Shown piece by piece: positions 7,112 to 14,782 of a stretch of 18,836 nucleotides of DNA. The position numbers and the translations under genes were made by a program. Origin of the DNA: Treponema sp. GTDB lineage: Bacteria; Spirochaetota; Spirochaetia; Treponematales; Treponemataceae. A model generated the notes under the pieces. That model did not search any database. It had not been told where the DNA came from and was given only the letters and a program-made list of their open reading frames with translations. The DNA lies in NCBI GenBank assembly GCA_016294035.1, contig JAEDCT010000028.1:1-18836 (forward strand). Reading direction: 5' to 3'. Numbering within the stretch: position 1 is the first letter of the stretch; each line of letters opens with the position of its first letter.

Positions 7112-8067
7112 CATTCTTGCTTCAGCTTGGACTTTTTCTTCAGACTTCTATTCAGATGGGAACACATATTCTTCTTGCAACTTCAGGTGGTATTATGTGT
7201 GAAAAGGCCGGAAATACAAATCTTGGTATTGAAGGAATGATGCTTCTTGGAGCCTCAGTCGGATATTGGGTTGCCTATACCACAGGAAATCCATTTCTGG
7301 CTGTTATTGCAGCAGGCTTGTCTGGTGCAGCGGGTGCCTTGATTTATGCAGTTATCGCAGTTACATTGCGGGGAAATCAGGTTGTCACAGGACTTGTTCT
7401 TACAGTTTTTGGAACTGGAGTTGCAGGATATCTTGGAAAAACTATTTCTTCACATTTTCTTCCTCAGTCAATAATTGATGCTTTTGCACCGATTGAGATT
7501 CCAGTGCTTTCAAAGATTCCAGTTTTGGGAACTGCATTGTTTTCTCAGGGAATCTATGTGTATCTGTCAGTTCTTATTTCTGTTGTTTTGTTTTTGTACA
7601 TGAAATACACTCGAATTGGTTTGAATCTTCGTGCTGTTGGAGAAAATCCAGGAGCTGCTGATGCCAGTGGAATAAATGTTTCTCTTTATAAATATGTTCA
7701 TATTCTTTTGGGAGGTTTCCTTGCCGGCATGGGAGGTGCTTATCTTTCCCTCGTTTTCGTTCCTCGATGGCAGGAAAATATTACTGCAGGTGCAGGATGG
7801 ATTGCGGTTGCATTCATAATTTTCAGTACGTGGAATCCACTTCAGGCAATTATTGCAAGCTGGGTTTTCGGTGCTTTGAAGGGACTTTCATTTAAGTTAC
7901 AGAATTTGACTTTGGGTTCTGTTCATATTTCTGTTTCCGGTCAGCTTATGGATATGGTTCCTTACATTGCAACAATCATAGTTCTTGTAGTTCTTACCAT
8001 GCGAAAGCAGAAAGAAAAACAGGGTCCGGAATCCCTGGGGTCTCCGTATTTCCGCGAAGAGCGTTAG
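7108..8067 (+). CDS. ABC transporter permease, second subunit (NupQ-like, BPD_transp_2 family)
   Basis: Second channel subunit of the same importer. It has 319 residues and is almost entirely hydrophobic. Near the N-terminus is the family pattern CEKAGNTNLGIEGMMLLGA (about 31-49). The coupling loop GLNLRAVGENPGAADASGIN lies at about 171-190. The C-terminus, after about residue 300, is short and charged. It starts within the previous stop (ATGA, four bases shared) and is the last gene of the operon. An inverted repeat that can act as terminator begins 19 bases after its stop. The gene order binding protein, ATPase, permease, permease is that of the nucleoside transporters Nup and Pnr. Confidence 0.9.
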   Translation: MTFLLQLGLFLQTSIQMGTHILLATSGGIMCEKAGNTNLGIEGMMLLGASVGYWVAYTTGNPFLAVIAAGLSGAAGALIYAVIAVTLRGNQVVTGLVLTVFGTGVAGYLGKTISSHFLPQSIIDAFAPIEIPVLSKIPVLGTALFSQGIYVYLSVLISVVLFLYMKYTRIGLNLRAVGENPGAADASGINVSLYKYVHILLGGFLAGMGGAYLSLVFVPRWQENITAGAGWIAVAFIIFSTWNPLQAIIASWVFGALKGLSFKLQNLTLGSVHISVSGQLMDMVPYIATIIVLVVLTMRKQKEKQGPESLGSPYFREER

Positions 8068-8085
8068 TGCTGATTATAAATTTAT

Positions 8086-8163
8086 AACCCCTTTCCAGGA
8101 ATTTTAGTTGTACCATTATTTTTTTGACTTTTGGTATATATGAGAAATTTATGGAAAGGGGTT
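8086..8163. terminator. Nested inverted repeat between convergent genes, probable bidirectional terminator
   Basis: AACCCCTTTCC (8086-8096) is perfectly complementary to GGAAAGGGGTT (8153-8163). Inside it AATTT (8100-8104) pairs with AAATT (8145-8149) across symmetric three-base internal loops, and TACCA (8111-8115) pairs with TGGTA (8132-8136). On the plus strand the right arm runs into TTTTGTTT, a fair terminator tail. On the minus strand the tail is TTATAAATTT, which is weaker. It serves the transporter operon from the left and the minus-strand pair from the right. A tiny mobile-element remnant is an alternative. Confidence 0.6.
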
Positions 8164-8178
8164 TTGTTTAATGATGAA

Positions 8179-9057
8179 TCAATATATGTCAAGATTGTAG
8201 GAAATGGAATTTGATTGTCCCAGAATATTGAGTGTAGTGATTGTAAGTGTTGTATGTCCCTTTGGAAACTGAATGTTTGCAACAAGCTGCTTTGTGCCGT
8301 CTGGATAGATTGATGACTTTGCGTAGTGCGCGTTTCCTTCAGCTCCAAGCTTTCCATTTTTTTCTTTTAGTGTATCGTAGGAAATAGTCTCTACTGTTGC
8401 CCCGTTTACAGAAACTATTGTTTTTGCTGGAACTGCAATTTCCTGTCGCTGCCTGTAAACTGAATAGAATCCAGAAGGAAGCTTTCGTTCATTCAACAGG
8501 TTATGGTATGTGCCATTCTTATCTGCAAGAGTAATCTGGCCGGAAATAAGTGGAAGCTCCCGGCCAATTCGTGGCATGAGGATTCTTGGGTTAACTGCAG
8601 TTGCATTCTTTGTGTCTACAACTTTGAATTCAAGGCAGCTTTCTCCTTCCTGCCAGCCGGACATTCCGCTTTGTCCAAGGCTTTCTCCGGATTTTACTTC
8701 CTGTGTTGATGAAATAAATTTCTTCGGAATTGCATCGCTGTCAAGATTTGCATATACAGTTTCAAGCTGATCTTTGTGTGCAATGATAATTGTGTTTCCA
8801 AGTGCTGAGTCAAACCACCCAAAATCGTCGCTGTGATCCATAATGACTACGGATACGGTTCCCTTTTCACAGGCCTTTACGTCTGATGCATCCCGGAAAA
8901 TAAGTGATGAGCTGATTGTTCCTCCCCTAAGCTGTCCGAAATAAGAGTAGAATGAATCCGATTCAGTTTCCTTCTGTGGCCAGTCAAAAGAGTAGAGTGC
9001 TGTTGCTGCAAGAAGAAGTACCCCTGCTGATGCAATGAATGCTGTTTTTCTTTTCAT
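8179..9057 (-). CDS. LytM/M23-like domain protein, probably without peptidase activity
   Basis: It has 292 residues and is probably exported: the N-terminus MKRKTAFIASAGVLLLAATA is a signal peptide or anchor. Residues about 64-160 follow the M23 (LytM) beta-sheet pattern, with GNTIIIAHKDQLETVYANL at 87-105, VKSGESLGQSG at 121-131 and CLEFKV at 141-146. In active M23 enzymes the last element is an HxHFE-type motif. Here the two histidines are replaced by Cys141 and Glu143, and the upstream zinc histidine is not evident. I infer a non-catalytic envelope protein, possibly a regulator or a wall-binding scaffold. The C-terminal 130 residues are beta-rich and unrecognised. GGAGG precedes the start by seven bases. 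The gene follows the propeller gene by 18 bp, so they are probably one unit. Confidence 0.72.
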   Translation of the reverse strand: MKRKTAFIASAGVLLLAATALYSFDWPQKETESDSFYSYFGQLRGGTISSSLIFRDASDVKACEKGTVSVVIMDHSDDFGWFDSALGNTIIIAHKDQLETVYANLDSDAIPKKFISSTQEVKSGESLGQSGMSGWQEGESCLEFKVVDTKNATAVNPRILMPRIGRELPLISGQITLADKNGTYHNLLNERKLPSGFYSVYRQRQEIAVPAKTIVSVNGATVETISYDTLKEKNGKLGAEGNAHYAKSSIYPDGTKQLVANIQFPKGHTTLTITTLNILGQSNSISYNLDIY

Positions 9058-9075
9058 TATTTTACCTCCAGCTCA

Positions 9076-10143
9076 CTATTTTCTGGAAACCGTAAGCTTT
9101 GAAATGTTTGTGTCTCTTCCAACGTAGAGTGAGTCTCCACGAACCATTATGAATCCATTTGAACCTTCAAAATCAAAGCATGCAACTGTGTGGTCAAATG
9201 GTTCAATTATTGAGACCAGATATGTGTTTTTGTCTTTGCTCAGTGCAAAAACCATGCCTGATGTGCTTGAGAATTCAATCTGCGATATTTTTCCCTCAAT
9301 TGGAATTTCAGAAGTTCTGCCTGTTTCAAGATTTACTATTCCAAGTCCGCCGTTATAGTTGTAGTAGACAGTCTTTGAGTCTGGTGAGAATTTTACCAGA
9401 GTCTGTCTTGCCAGCTGTTTTTCAAGATATTTGTGGAATATAATTTTGGAATGGCCGTCTTTGTTTGATGCCACAATAAATCTCTGTTCGTTTTGTCCGC
9501 ACACGCAGGCAATTGTTTTTGCATCTTCAGACAGATCAACTCCAAGAATTACATTGATGTCACTTCCGCCAGGTATGAAGTTCTGGTCTGGCTTTCCATT
9601 CTTGTTAAAGGAAATAAGTCTTCCGTCAGAAAAACCTGCAACACATCCACTTGAATTTGATGCAAATGCGGTTACTGGCAGGTAGGATTCGTATCTCCAT
9701 AGCTGTTTTCCCTTTTCATTGAACTGAGAAAATGAAGTCCCTCCTGGTAGAAAAACATAGATCCTGTCTTCATCAAAGAAAGGAAATCCCGCTTCCTTAA
9801 TTGTTCCTTCTTTTTTACCGTTTGGAAGATACATGTCAAACTCAGTTGTGTTGGCACCGTATGAAGTATATCTTGTGCTTGTGATTGTTGATTTGAACGG
9901 ATAGCTCTTGCAAGTAGAAATCTTTCCGCTGTCAGTAAAGTATCCGAAATTCTGTCCCAGCCTGAATGGAATCAACTCACCGTCTTTTTCTGATGCTTCA
10001 TGAATGTTAAGTATGTTTTCAGTCCATTCCGGGGTGAGTGTTAATTCTGTTCCTATGGGTTTGAAGGAAAAGAGAATGTATATGACACTAAAGGCAATTG
10101 CCAGTGGAATTGTTTTGTTTCTAGGCTTCTTATTTAAATCCAT
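9076..10143 (-). CDS. Membrane-anchored beta-propeller-like (WD40-type repeat) protein of unknown function
   Basis: It has 355 residues. One hydrophobic segment at about residues 11-28 acts as an uncleaved anchor or signal peptide. The rest looks like repeated four-strand blades, each 35-45 residues. Recurrent pieces include FNEKGKQLWRYE, AGFSDGRLISFNKNGK, VDLSEDAKTIACVCGQ, VKFSPDSKTVYYNYNGG and SSTSGMVFALSKDKN, which resemble WD40/YVTN blades. I see no enzyme motif. Such propellers usually hold proteins together or bind ligands, here probably on the outer side of the cytoplasmic membrane. The ATG has GGAGT five bases upstream. It is the first gene of a two-gene unit with the LytM-like protein, so the two may form an envelope complex. 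Confidence 0.7.
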   Translation of the reverse strand: MDLNKKPRNKTIPLAIAFSVIYILFSFKPIGTELTLTPEWTENILNIHEASEKDGELIPFRLGQNFGYFTDSGKISTCKSYPFKSTITSTRYTSYGANTTEFDMYLPNGKKEGTIKEAGFPFFDEDRIYVFLPGGTSFSQFNEKGKQLWRYESYLPVTAFASNSSGCVAGFSDGRLISFNKNGKPDQNFIPGGSDINVILGVDLSEDAKTIACVCGQNEQRFIVASNKDGHSKIIFHKYLEKQLARQTLVKFSPDSKTVYYNYNGGLGIVNLETGRTSEIPIEGKISQIEFSSTSGMVFALSKDKNTYLVSIIEPFDHTVACFDFEGSNGFIMVRGDSLYVGRDTNISKLTVSRK

Positions 10144-10198
10144 ATTGACTCCATAATCGGGAAACCACAGAAATAATTGAAGTTTCTGGGTTTAACTT

Positions 10199-10227
10199 AT
10201 GATATATATAATCATCAAAAAATGCAA
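10199..10227 (-). promoter_or_regulatory. Possible promoter of the propeller and LytM-like gene pair
   Basis: On the minus strand TTGCAT (10227-10222) and TATCAT (10204-10199) are 17 bp apart. The -10 box matches five of six consensus bases; the -35 box is weak. The transcript would start near 10192 and carry a leader of about 50 bases. The -35 box overlaps the terminator of the upstream gene. Confidence 0.4.
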
Positions 10228-10256
10228 TTTTGTACTTGCTTTGTACTAAACATTGC
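10217..10256 (-). terminator. Intrinsic terminator after the M24 aminopeptidase gene
   Basis: On the minus strand, two bases after the stop codon, GCAAT, TTT and GTAC pair with GTAC, AAA and ATTGC. This gives 12 bp with two single-base bulges on one side and a seven-base AAAGCAA loop. A further A and six T (10222-10217) follow. The GTAC elements of the stem also account for the TTTGTACT direct repeat seen on the plus strand. Confidence 0.7.
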
Positions 10257-10258
10257 TT

Positions 10259-11389
10259 CTAGATTCTGAAAATTTTTGAATTGGTCAGAACTTCATTCCC
10301 GTTTTCAGTTATGAGCACGTCGTTTTCAAGTCTGATTCCGCCAAGTTTTGCATCGTATAATCCAGGCTCAAGAGTAATAATGTTGCCTGGTTCAAAAGTT
10401 TTTTCAGATCCGCTTTTCTTGCTGACAAATGGTGCCTCATGAATCTCAAGTCCTGTTCCGTGTCCAAGTCCGTGTGGCATGAATTTCCCGGCACAGGCAA
10501 ATATTTCATCTGCTTTCTGTACGGCACGGCAAATTTTTTCTCCGGGAACATAAAGTTTCAGGCATTCATCTTTTGCATTCTGAACAAGGTCAAGAAGATG
10601 TTCCTGTTCCTTTGAGAGAGGTCCCCTTGCAATAGTAATTGTACAGTCGCTGGCGTATCCCTCATAGCAGACTCCATAGTCCAGAATTGAAAGACCTTTT
10701 GTTCCCCAAGATCCATTTGTGTATCCTGGGAATGCATGTATTGCAAAACTTCTGTCTGGTCCTGCTGCCAGTGTGTCAAAGCTTGTCTTTTCGCATCCTT
10801 TTTCACGTAGCATTTTTTCAGCATACAGGGCAACATCGGTTTCTGTTCTGATCTTTCCGGAAGTTACCATGGAGTAGATTTCCTGTGTCATTTCATCTGT
10901 AATACTGCAGGCTTTTCTGGTGCATTCAATTTCATAGTCGTCTTTCACAGCCCTCATGTTAACTGCATACTCGTGTACTCCGCTGGAGATGCATTCCAGT
11001 TCAAAGTCGGAAAGTTCATTTTTTAATTCGCAGTAATCCAGATGGCTTGTTTTTGGCGAAATCTGAATCTTTTGTTTTTTTGATGAAGTCAATTCTCCCA
11101 AAATTGATTTCAATGCAAGGCTTCTTTTTCTTTCGAATTTTGTGAGCGGATAAATCTTGTCTACAGCCATTGCCATTTTTGATGCAAGAATTTCGTCCCA
11201 TGGAATCAGTATTGAATTTCCGTCCCTTGTGAGAATCAGTGTTGCATCAGCGGGATGTCCGGTAAAGTATCTTATTGAAACATCACGCAAATCTTCATCG
11301 TCTGAAAAAATTGCCGCAAAAACATCATGTTCCCTTAGCCACTGAAATATTTTTTCCTGTCGGTTTCTGAAGTATTTTTCTTTTTCCAT
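10259..11389 (-). CDS. M24 family metallopeptidase, Xaa-Pro aminopeptidase/dipeptidase type
   Basis: Cytoplasmic dinuclear-metal peptidase of the pita-bread fold. It would remove N-terminal residues preceding proline or split Xaa-Pro dipeptides. It has 376 residues: an N-terminal creatinase-like domain (about 1-140) and the catalytic domain after it. The five metal ligands are all recognisable: Asp237 (ILDYG), Asp248 (ASDCT), His310 (GLGHGTG), Glu341 (LEPG) and Glu355 (RLEND). His218 and His317 are the usual supporting histidines. The size fits the short PepP/YqhT-type enzymes better than long PepP or PepQ. The ATG lies four bases after the murJ stop codon with only a weak AAAGAG upstream, so translation is probably coupled to murJ. 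Exact substrate preference cannot be read from the sequence. Confidence 0.9.
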   Translation of the reverse strand: MEKEKYFRNRQEKIFQWLREHDVFAAIFSDDEDLRDVSIRYFTGHPADATLILTRDGNSILIPWDEILASKMAMAVDKIYPLTKFERKRSLALKSILGELTSSKKQKIQISPKTSHLDYCELKNELSDFELECISSGVHEYAVNMRAVKDDYEIECTRKACSITDEMTQEIYSMVTSGKIRTETDVALYAEKMLREKGCEKTSFDTLAAGPDRSFAIHAFPGYTNGSWGTKGLSILDYGVCYEGYASDCTITIARGPLSKEQEHLLDLVQNAKDECLKLYVPGEKICRAVQKADEIFACAGKFMPHGLGHGTGLEIHEAPFVSKKSGSEKTFEPGNIITLEPGLYDAKLGGIRLENDVLITENGNEVLTNSKIFRI

Positions 11390-11393
11390 AGTT

Positions 11394-12983
11394 CTATGCT
11401 CTCTTTATTATTTTTCTTGATGCAGCTTTGAGAATTGAATCTTTTGTCAATGCAAGAAGAATTATTCCTGCTGTGCCGAAAATGATTCCTGTGATTGCGA
11501 CAGGAATTCCGTGGCTTATTAATTTTGAGTGACCTTCAAACATTGCAATTATTCTGTCTTTTATGAAATAGATTGATGCAGAAGCTGCAATGCTCAACAG
11601 TATTATTTTGAGTGAGTATGTAACAATAGATTTTACAAGGTCTCCAACCTGAATGTCTTTTGTCTTGGAAAGAAATGCAAACAAAATAATTGTGTTAACT
11701 GCACTTGCAGTTGTCAGTGCAAATGCTATTCCCTTGCCGCCAAAGTTTGTTACAAGAAGGGATGCCAGTGCAATGTTTACTGCAAAGTTTATGAGACCGG
11801 CAACTGTCGGGCTCTTTGTGTTCTTCTGGGCGTAGAATGCAGGTGAAACTATCCTGTTTACTGCAATGAAAAATAGTCCGATTATGTGCCAGTTGAATAC
11901 GTCCATTGTCATCCTGACAGATTCTTCCTTAAATTTTCCGCCGGAAAAAATGAGGCATATAATGTTCTCGCTCATTATCAGTGCATAGAATGTTATGGGA
12001 ATTGCTATAAGAGCCATTATCTTCACAGACTGTGATATGAGGTTCTTGAATTCTTCCCACATCTTGTTTTTTGCAAATCCTGTCAGATCCGGTAGAATGA
12101 CTGTTCCTATTGTTACTGCACAAATTCCCAGAATAAGTTCCTGTAGCCTCAGTGAGTACTGCAGACTTGAAACAACTCCTTCTCCAGCACGGGTTGCAAG
12201 TGCCGATGAAACAATGTCGTTGATCTGGTATCCTGCCATTCCTATGATAGTTGGTCCCACAAGCCTGATTACTTTTCTTGTTCCAGGGTTGGAGAAAGCT
12301 TTCTTCAATGAAGTGAATGTAACTTTCCAGTCATTTTTCAAAACAAAGGGAAACTGAAAAAAGGCCTGAACAGATCCACCCAAAATAACACCGATTGCCA
12401 TGGCTCTTGCAGGGTTTTCAGTCCATCTTGAAAGAATGTAAGTTGATGCAATTACTATTGAATTGAAAAGAATCGGTGTGAATCCTGATGGTGAGAAAAT
12501 CTTGAGTGCGTTTAGAATTCCCTGGAAAAGTGCGGCCACAGAAATCACTGCCAGGTATGGAAACATGATTCTTGTGAGAATCTCGGCTTCCTTCATTGCA
12601 CAAGAATCTTCAGTTTTGTAGAAAATCCTGAGAATCAGTGGAGTGAGAATCATTCCGATTGAAACAAATACTGTCGTCAGGAAAGTGAGGAGTGTGAAGG
12701 TGGCACTGATAAAATCCTGTGTTTCATTTTTCTTTTCGGGTGTTGTTGAATCTTCCAGGTAATTCTTGAAAGTTGGAATGAATGCAACGGAAACAGAATT
12801 TTCAGCAAAAAGTCTCCTGAACAGGTTTGGAATCATGAATGCAATTCCAAATGCATCAGAAAGTGCTGAAGTTCCAAGAAAACGTGCCTTGGTCATTTCT
12901 CTGATCAATCCGAGGATTCGTGAAAGAAGGGTCAATGCTGAAAGAGAAAGCCCCTTTGCCAAAAGTGAACTCTTTTTATTCAT
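11394..12983 (-). CDS. murJ: Lipid II flippase MurJ (MviN family)
   Basis: Flips the peptidoglycan precursor lipid II across the cytoplasmic membrane. With the chosen start it has 529 residues, normal for MurJ, and is mostly hydrophobic with about 14 membrane helices. The N-terminal family pattern LLSRILGLIREM follows closely after the start. FRRLFAENSVSVAFIPTF, about 45 residues further on, is the conserved MviN region, and RIVSPAFYAQKNTKSP lies in the second half. The frame stays open 27 codons further upstream, but those residues would run through the divergent cyclase promoter, and MurJ proteins normally begin as here with a short basic stretch. No Shine-Dalgarno sequence precedes either start. 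The M24 peptidase follows four bases after the stop. Confidence 0.93.
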   Translation of the reverse strand: MNKKSSLLAKGLSLSALTLLSRILGLIREMTKARFLGTSALSDAFGIAFMIPNLFRRLFAENSVSVAFIPTFKNYLEDSTTPEKKNETQDFISATFTLLTFLTTVFVSIGMILTPLILRIFYKTEDSCAMKEAEILTRIMFPYLAVISVAALFQGILNALKIFSPSGFTPILFNSIVIASTYILSRWTENPARAMAIGVILGGSVQAFFQFPFVLKNDWKVTFTSLKKAFSNPGTRKVIRLVGPTIIGMAGYQINDIVSSALATRAGEGVVSSLQYSLRLQELILGICAVTIGTVILPDLTGFAKNKMWEEFKNLISQSVKIMALIAIPITFYALIMSENIICLIFSGGKFKEESVRMTMDVFNWHIIGLFFIAVNRIVSPAFYAQKNTKSPTVAGLINFAVNIALASLLVTNFGGKGIAFALTTASAVNTIILFAFLSKTKDIQVGDLVKSIVTYSLKIILLSIAASASIYFIKDRIIAMFEGHSKLISHGIPVAITGIIFGTAGIILLALTKDSILKAASRKIIKRA

Positions 12984-13005
12984 ATTGATAGAATATATTT
13001 TATTG

Positions 13006-13034
13006 TTGAAAAAATAAAGTAATGCCATTAAAAT
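13006..13034 (+). promoter_or_regulatory. Promoter of the cyclase gene
   Basis: TTGAAA (13006-13011) and TAAAAT (13029-13034) are separated by exactly 17 bp, with five of six consensus bases in each box. Transcription would start near 13041, leaving a leader of about 11 bases that holds the GGGGATAGGA ribosome site. It lies in the 68-bp divergent gap with murJ, so expression of the two could influence each other. Confidence 0.65.
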
Positions 13035-13051
13035 TGGATAGGGGATAGGAT

Positions 13052-14782
13052 ATGAAACGCTCAAAACATCATTTTAAATTTTTCCAATATGTCGGGGATA
13101 CCCCAATTGTTTCTACTAAAATAAAGATTCTTGCAGTATTTATAACATTGATTCTTCTTTCGACATTTTCCACAAACCTTATTGCCATAACTTTGTCTCA
13201 GAGAAAGGTTATTCAGTTGCAGAATGTTGTTCTTGTCGGCAAGCTTACGGAATTGTTTAATACGGCAAACAGCCAGAAACAAATTGAAGCGTATTCTCAG
13301 GATACTCAGGCTTCTCTTGATGCCCTCACGCAGGCAGCCAAAAAGGGGTTTACGGAGATGGACGTGAATTCTGTTGCTCTTGCCGTTAGACCTAACGGAA
13401 TGATTTTGTTCTTTGCATCACCAAACGAAAATGTCAAGTGGGACATGTTTAGTGATAAGGCTGCCCTTGATAAAATGGACAGCACTGAAAACAAGCAGGG
13501 ATCCCTCTATTTTACAGGCCCTGATGGCTATGAGTATTTCGGTGTGTATAAATTTCATGAGACCTGGTTTTCATATATCATTCGTGCCAATAGGGTTCAG
13601 GATACAAACCGTGCCATGTTCAAGGTTTTGGGAATTACAGTTGTTCTCGTTCTTGTAATGGCAATTTTCTTTGTTTTCATGGGAACTAAAATTCTTGATG
13701 GCCTTTTGTCAAACATCAAGAATATTTCCATGCAGCTTTATGATATGCAGCAGTCACAGACTTTGAAGCCTATCAACCTTGAAGGAGCTCCCAATGATGA
13801 CATTACCTATCTTGCAGCAAACTTTAACTCTCTTTCTTCTACAATTGATAATCTTCTAAAGATTTTCCAGAAATTTGTTCCGGCAAACGTTGTAAGAAAG
13901 GCTCATCAGGATCAGATAATCAAGCTTGAAGGAAAGCAGTGTAATCTTACTATCCTGTTCAGTGATATAAAGAGCTTTACCTATCGAACTGAGGTTCTCG
14001 GAAATGACATTATTGGTCTTTTGAATGTTCACTATGATTCTGTAATCAAAAAGGTCAATGAACATAGTGGAGTCATTGGATCCATAATTGGGGATGCCAT
14101 TCTTGCAAGCTATGGTATTGAAGATTATTCAACCAGCAATAAGTCATACGATGCCATCAAGAGTGCCTGGGAAATTACTGCTGTTACTGCAGAACTCCGC
14201 AACAAGATGAAGATCAGGCGTGAGGTTCTTGAAAGGGAACGAAAACTCACGGAAAGTGAAGAGCGCGTCTATGAAGCCGTAATGCTTGATGTTGGTGTTG
14301 GTATTGACGGTGGATCTGTATTCTATGGAAACATCGGATCTTTTGAACGCATGGCAAATACAGTAATTGGAGACAATGTTAATTCTGCATCACGCCTTGA
14401 AGGACTTACCAGAATGTACAAGGTACCTGTTATTGTAAGTGAATATATCATGAATGATGCCATGAAGGATCCTGAAGCAAAAGCCAGATATGTATTCTAT
14501 GAAATTGATACTGTTCAGGTCAAAGGAAAAACTGAGGGCGTTAAGATTTATTTCCCTCTGGACAAGGATTGCGCTTGCCCGGACTGGAGCTATTCGCTGC
14601 TAAATGAAAAATTTGAAAAGTTTGAAGCGGGACTTGCTGCTTACTATAAGGGTGACTGGAAATCTGCCAGACGTAATTTTAAGCTTTCAAAGCTTGCTGT
14701 AGCGGACATTTTCCTTGAGAGAATGGGATTGAAATCAGCACCTGCAGGATGGAGTGGAATATGGGAAATAACAACAAAATAA
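13052..14782 (+). CDS. Membrane-bound class III nucleotide cyclase
   Basis: Makes a cyclic nucleotide, presumably cAMP, in response to a signal sensed outside the membrane. It has 576 residues. A membrane helix at about 23-49 precedes an extracytoplasmic sensor region of about 140 residues. A second helix (193-210), a HAMP-like linker and the cyclase domain from about 296 follow. Metal-binding aspartates are Asp305 (LFSDI) and Asp348 (IIGDA). Thr437, Asn444 and Arg448 (TVIGDNVNSASR) are the class IIIb substrate and transition-state residues. The lysine that normally reads adenine, four residues before Asp348, is Ser344. A charged insert lies at about 385-408, and the last 65 residues look TPR-like (YYKGDWKSARRNF). 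The gene has a good promoter and overlaps the next gene by 22 bp. A guanylate or relaxed-specificity cyclase is possible. Confidence 0.87.
   Translation: MKRSKHHFKFFQYVGDTPIVSTKIKILAVFITLILLSTFSTNLIAITLSQRKVIQLQNVVLVGKLTELFNTANSQKQIEAYSQDTQASLDALTQAAKKGFTEMDVNSVALAVRPNGMILFFASPNENVKWDMFSDKAALDKMDSTENKQGSLYFTGPDGYEYFGVYKFHETWFSYIIRANRVQDTNRAMFKVLGITVVLVLVMAIFFVFMGTKILDGLLSNIKNISMQLYDMQQSQTLKPINLEGAPNDDITYLAANFNSLSSTIDNLLKIFQKFVPANVVRKAHQDQIIKLEGKQCNLTILFSDIKSFTYRTEVLGNDIIGLLNVHYDSVIKKVNEHSGVIGSIIGDAILASYGIEDYSTSNKSYDAIKSAWEITAVTAELRNKMKIRREVLERERKLTESEERVYEAVMLDVGVGIDGGSVFYGNIGSFERMANTVIGDNVNSASRLEGLTRMYKVPVIVSEYIMNDAMKDPEAKARYVFYEIDTVQVKGKTEGVKIYFPLDKDCACPDWSYSLLNEKFEKFEAGLAAYYKGDWKSARRNFKLSKLAVADIFLERMGLKSAPAGWSGIWEITTK

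Noticed and set aside
10229..10247. TTTGTACT direct repeat with 11-bp spacing as an operator
   Set aside because: The two copies form opposite arms of the terminator stem on the minus strand through their GTAC cores, which explains them better.
12984..13064. Longer murJ with 27 extra N-terminal residues
   Set aside because: The extra residues overlap the divergent promoter and the cyclase start and are not typical of MurJ N-termini.
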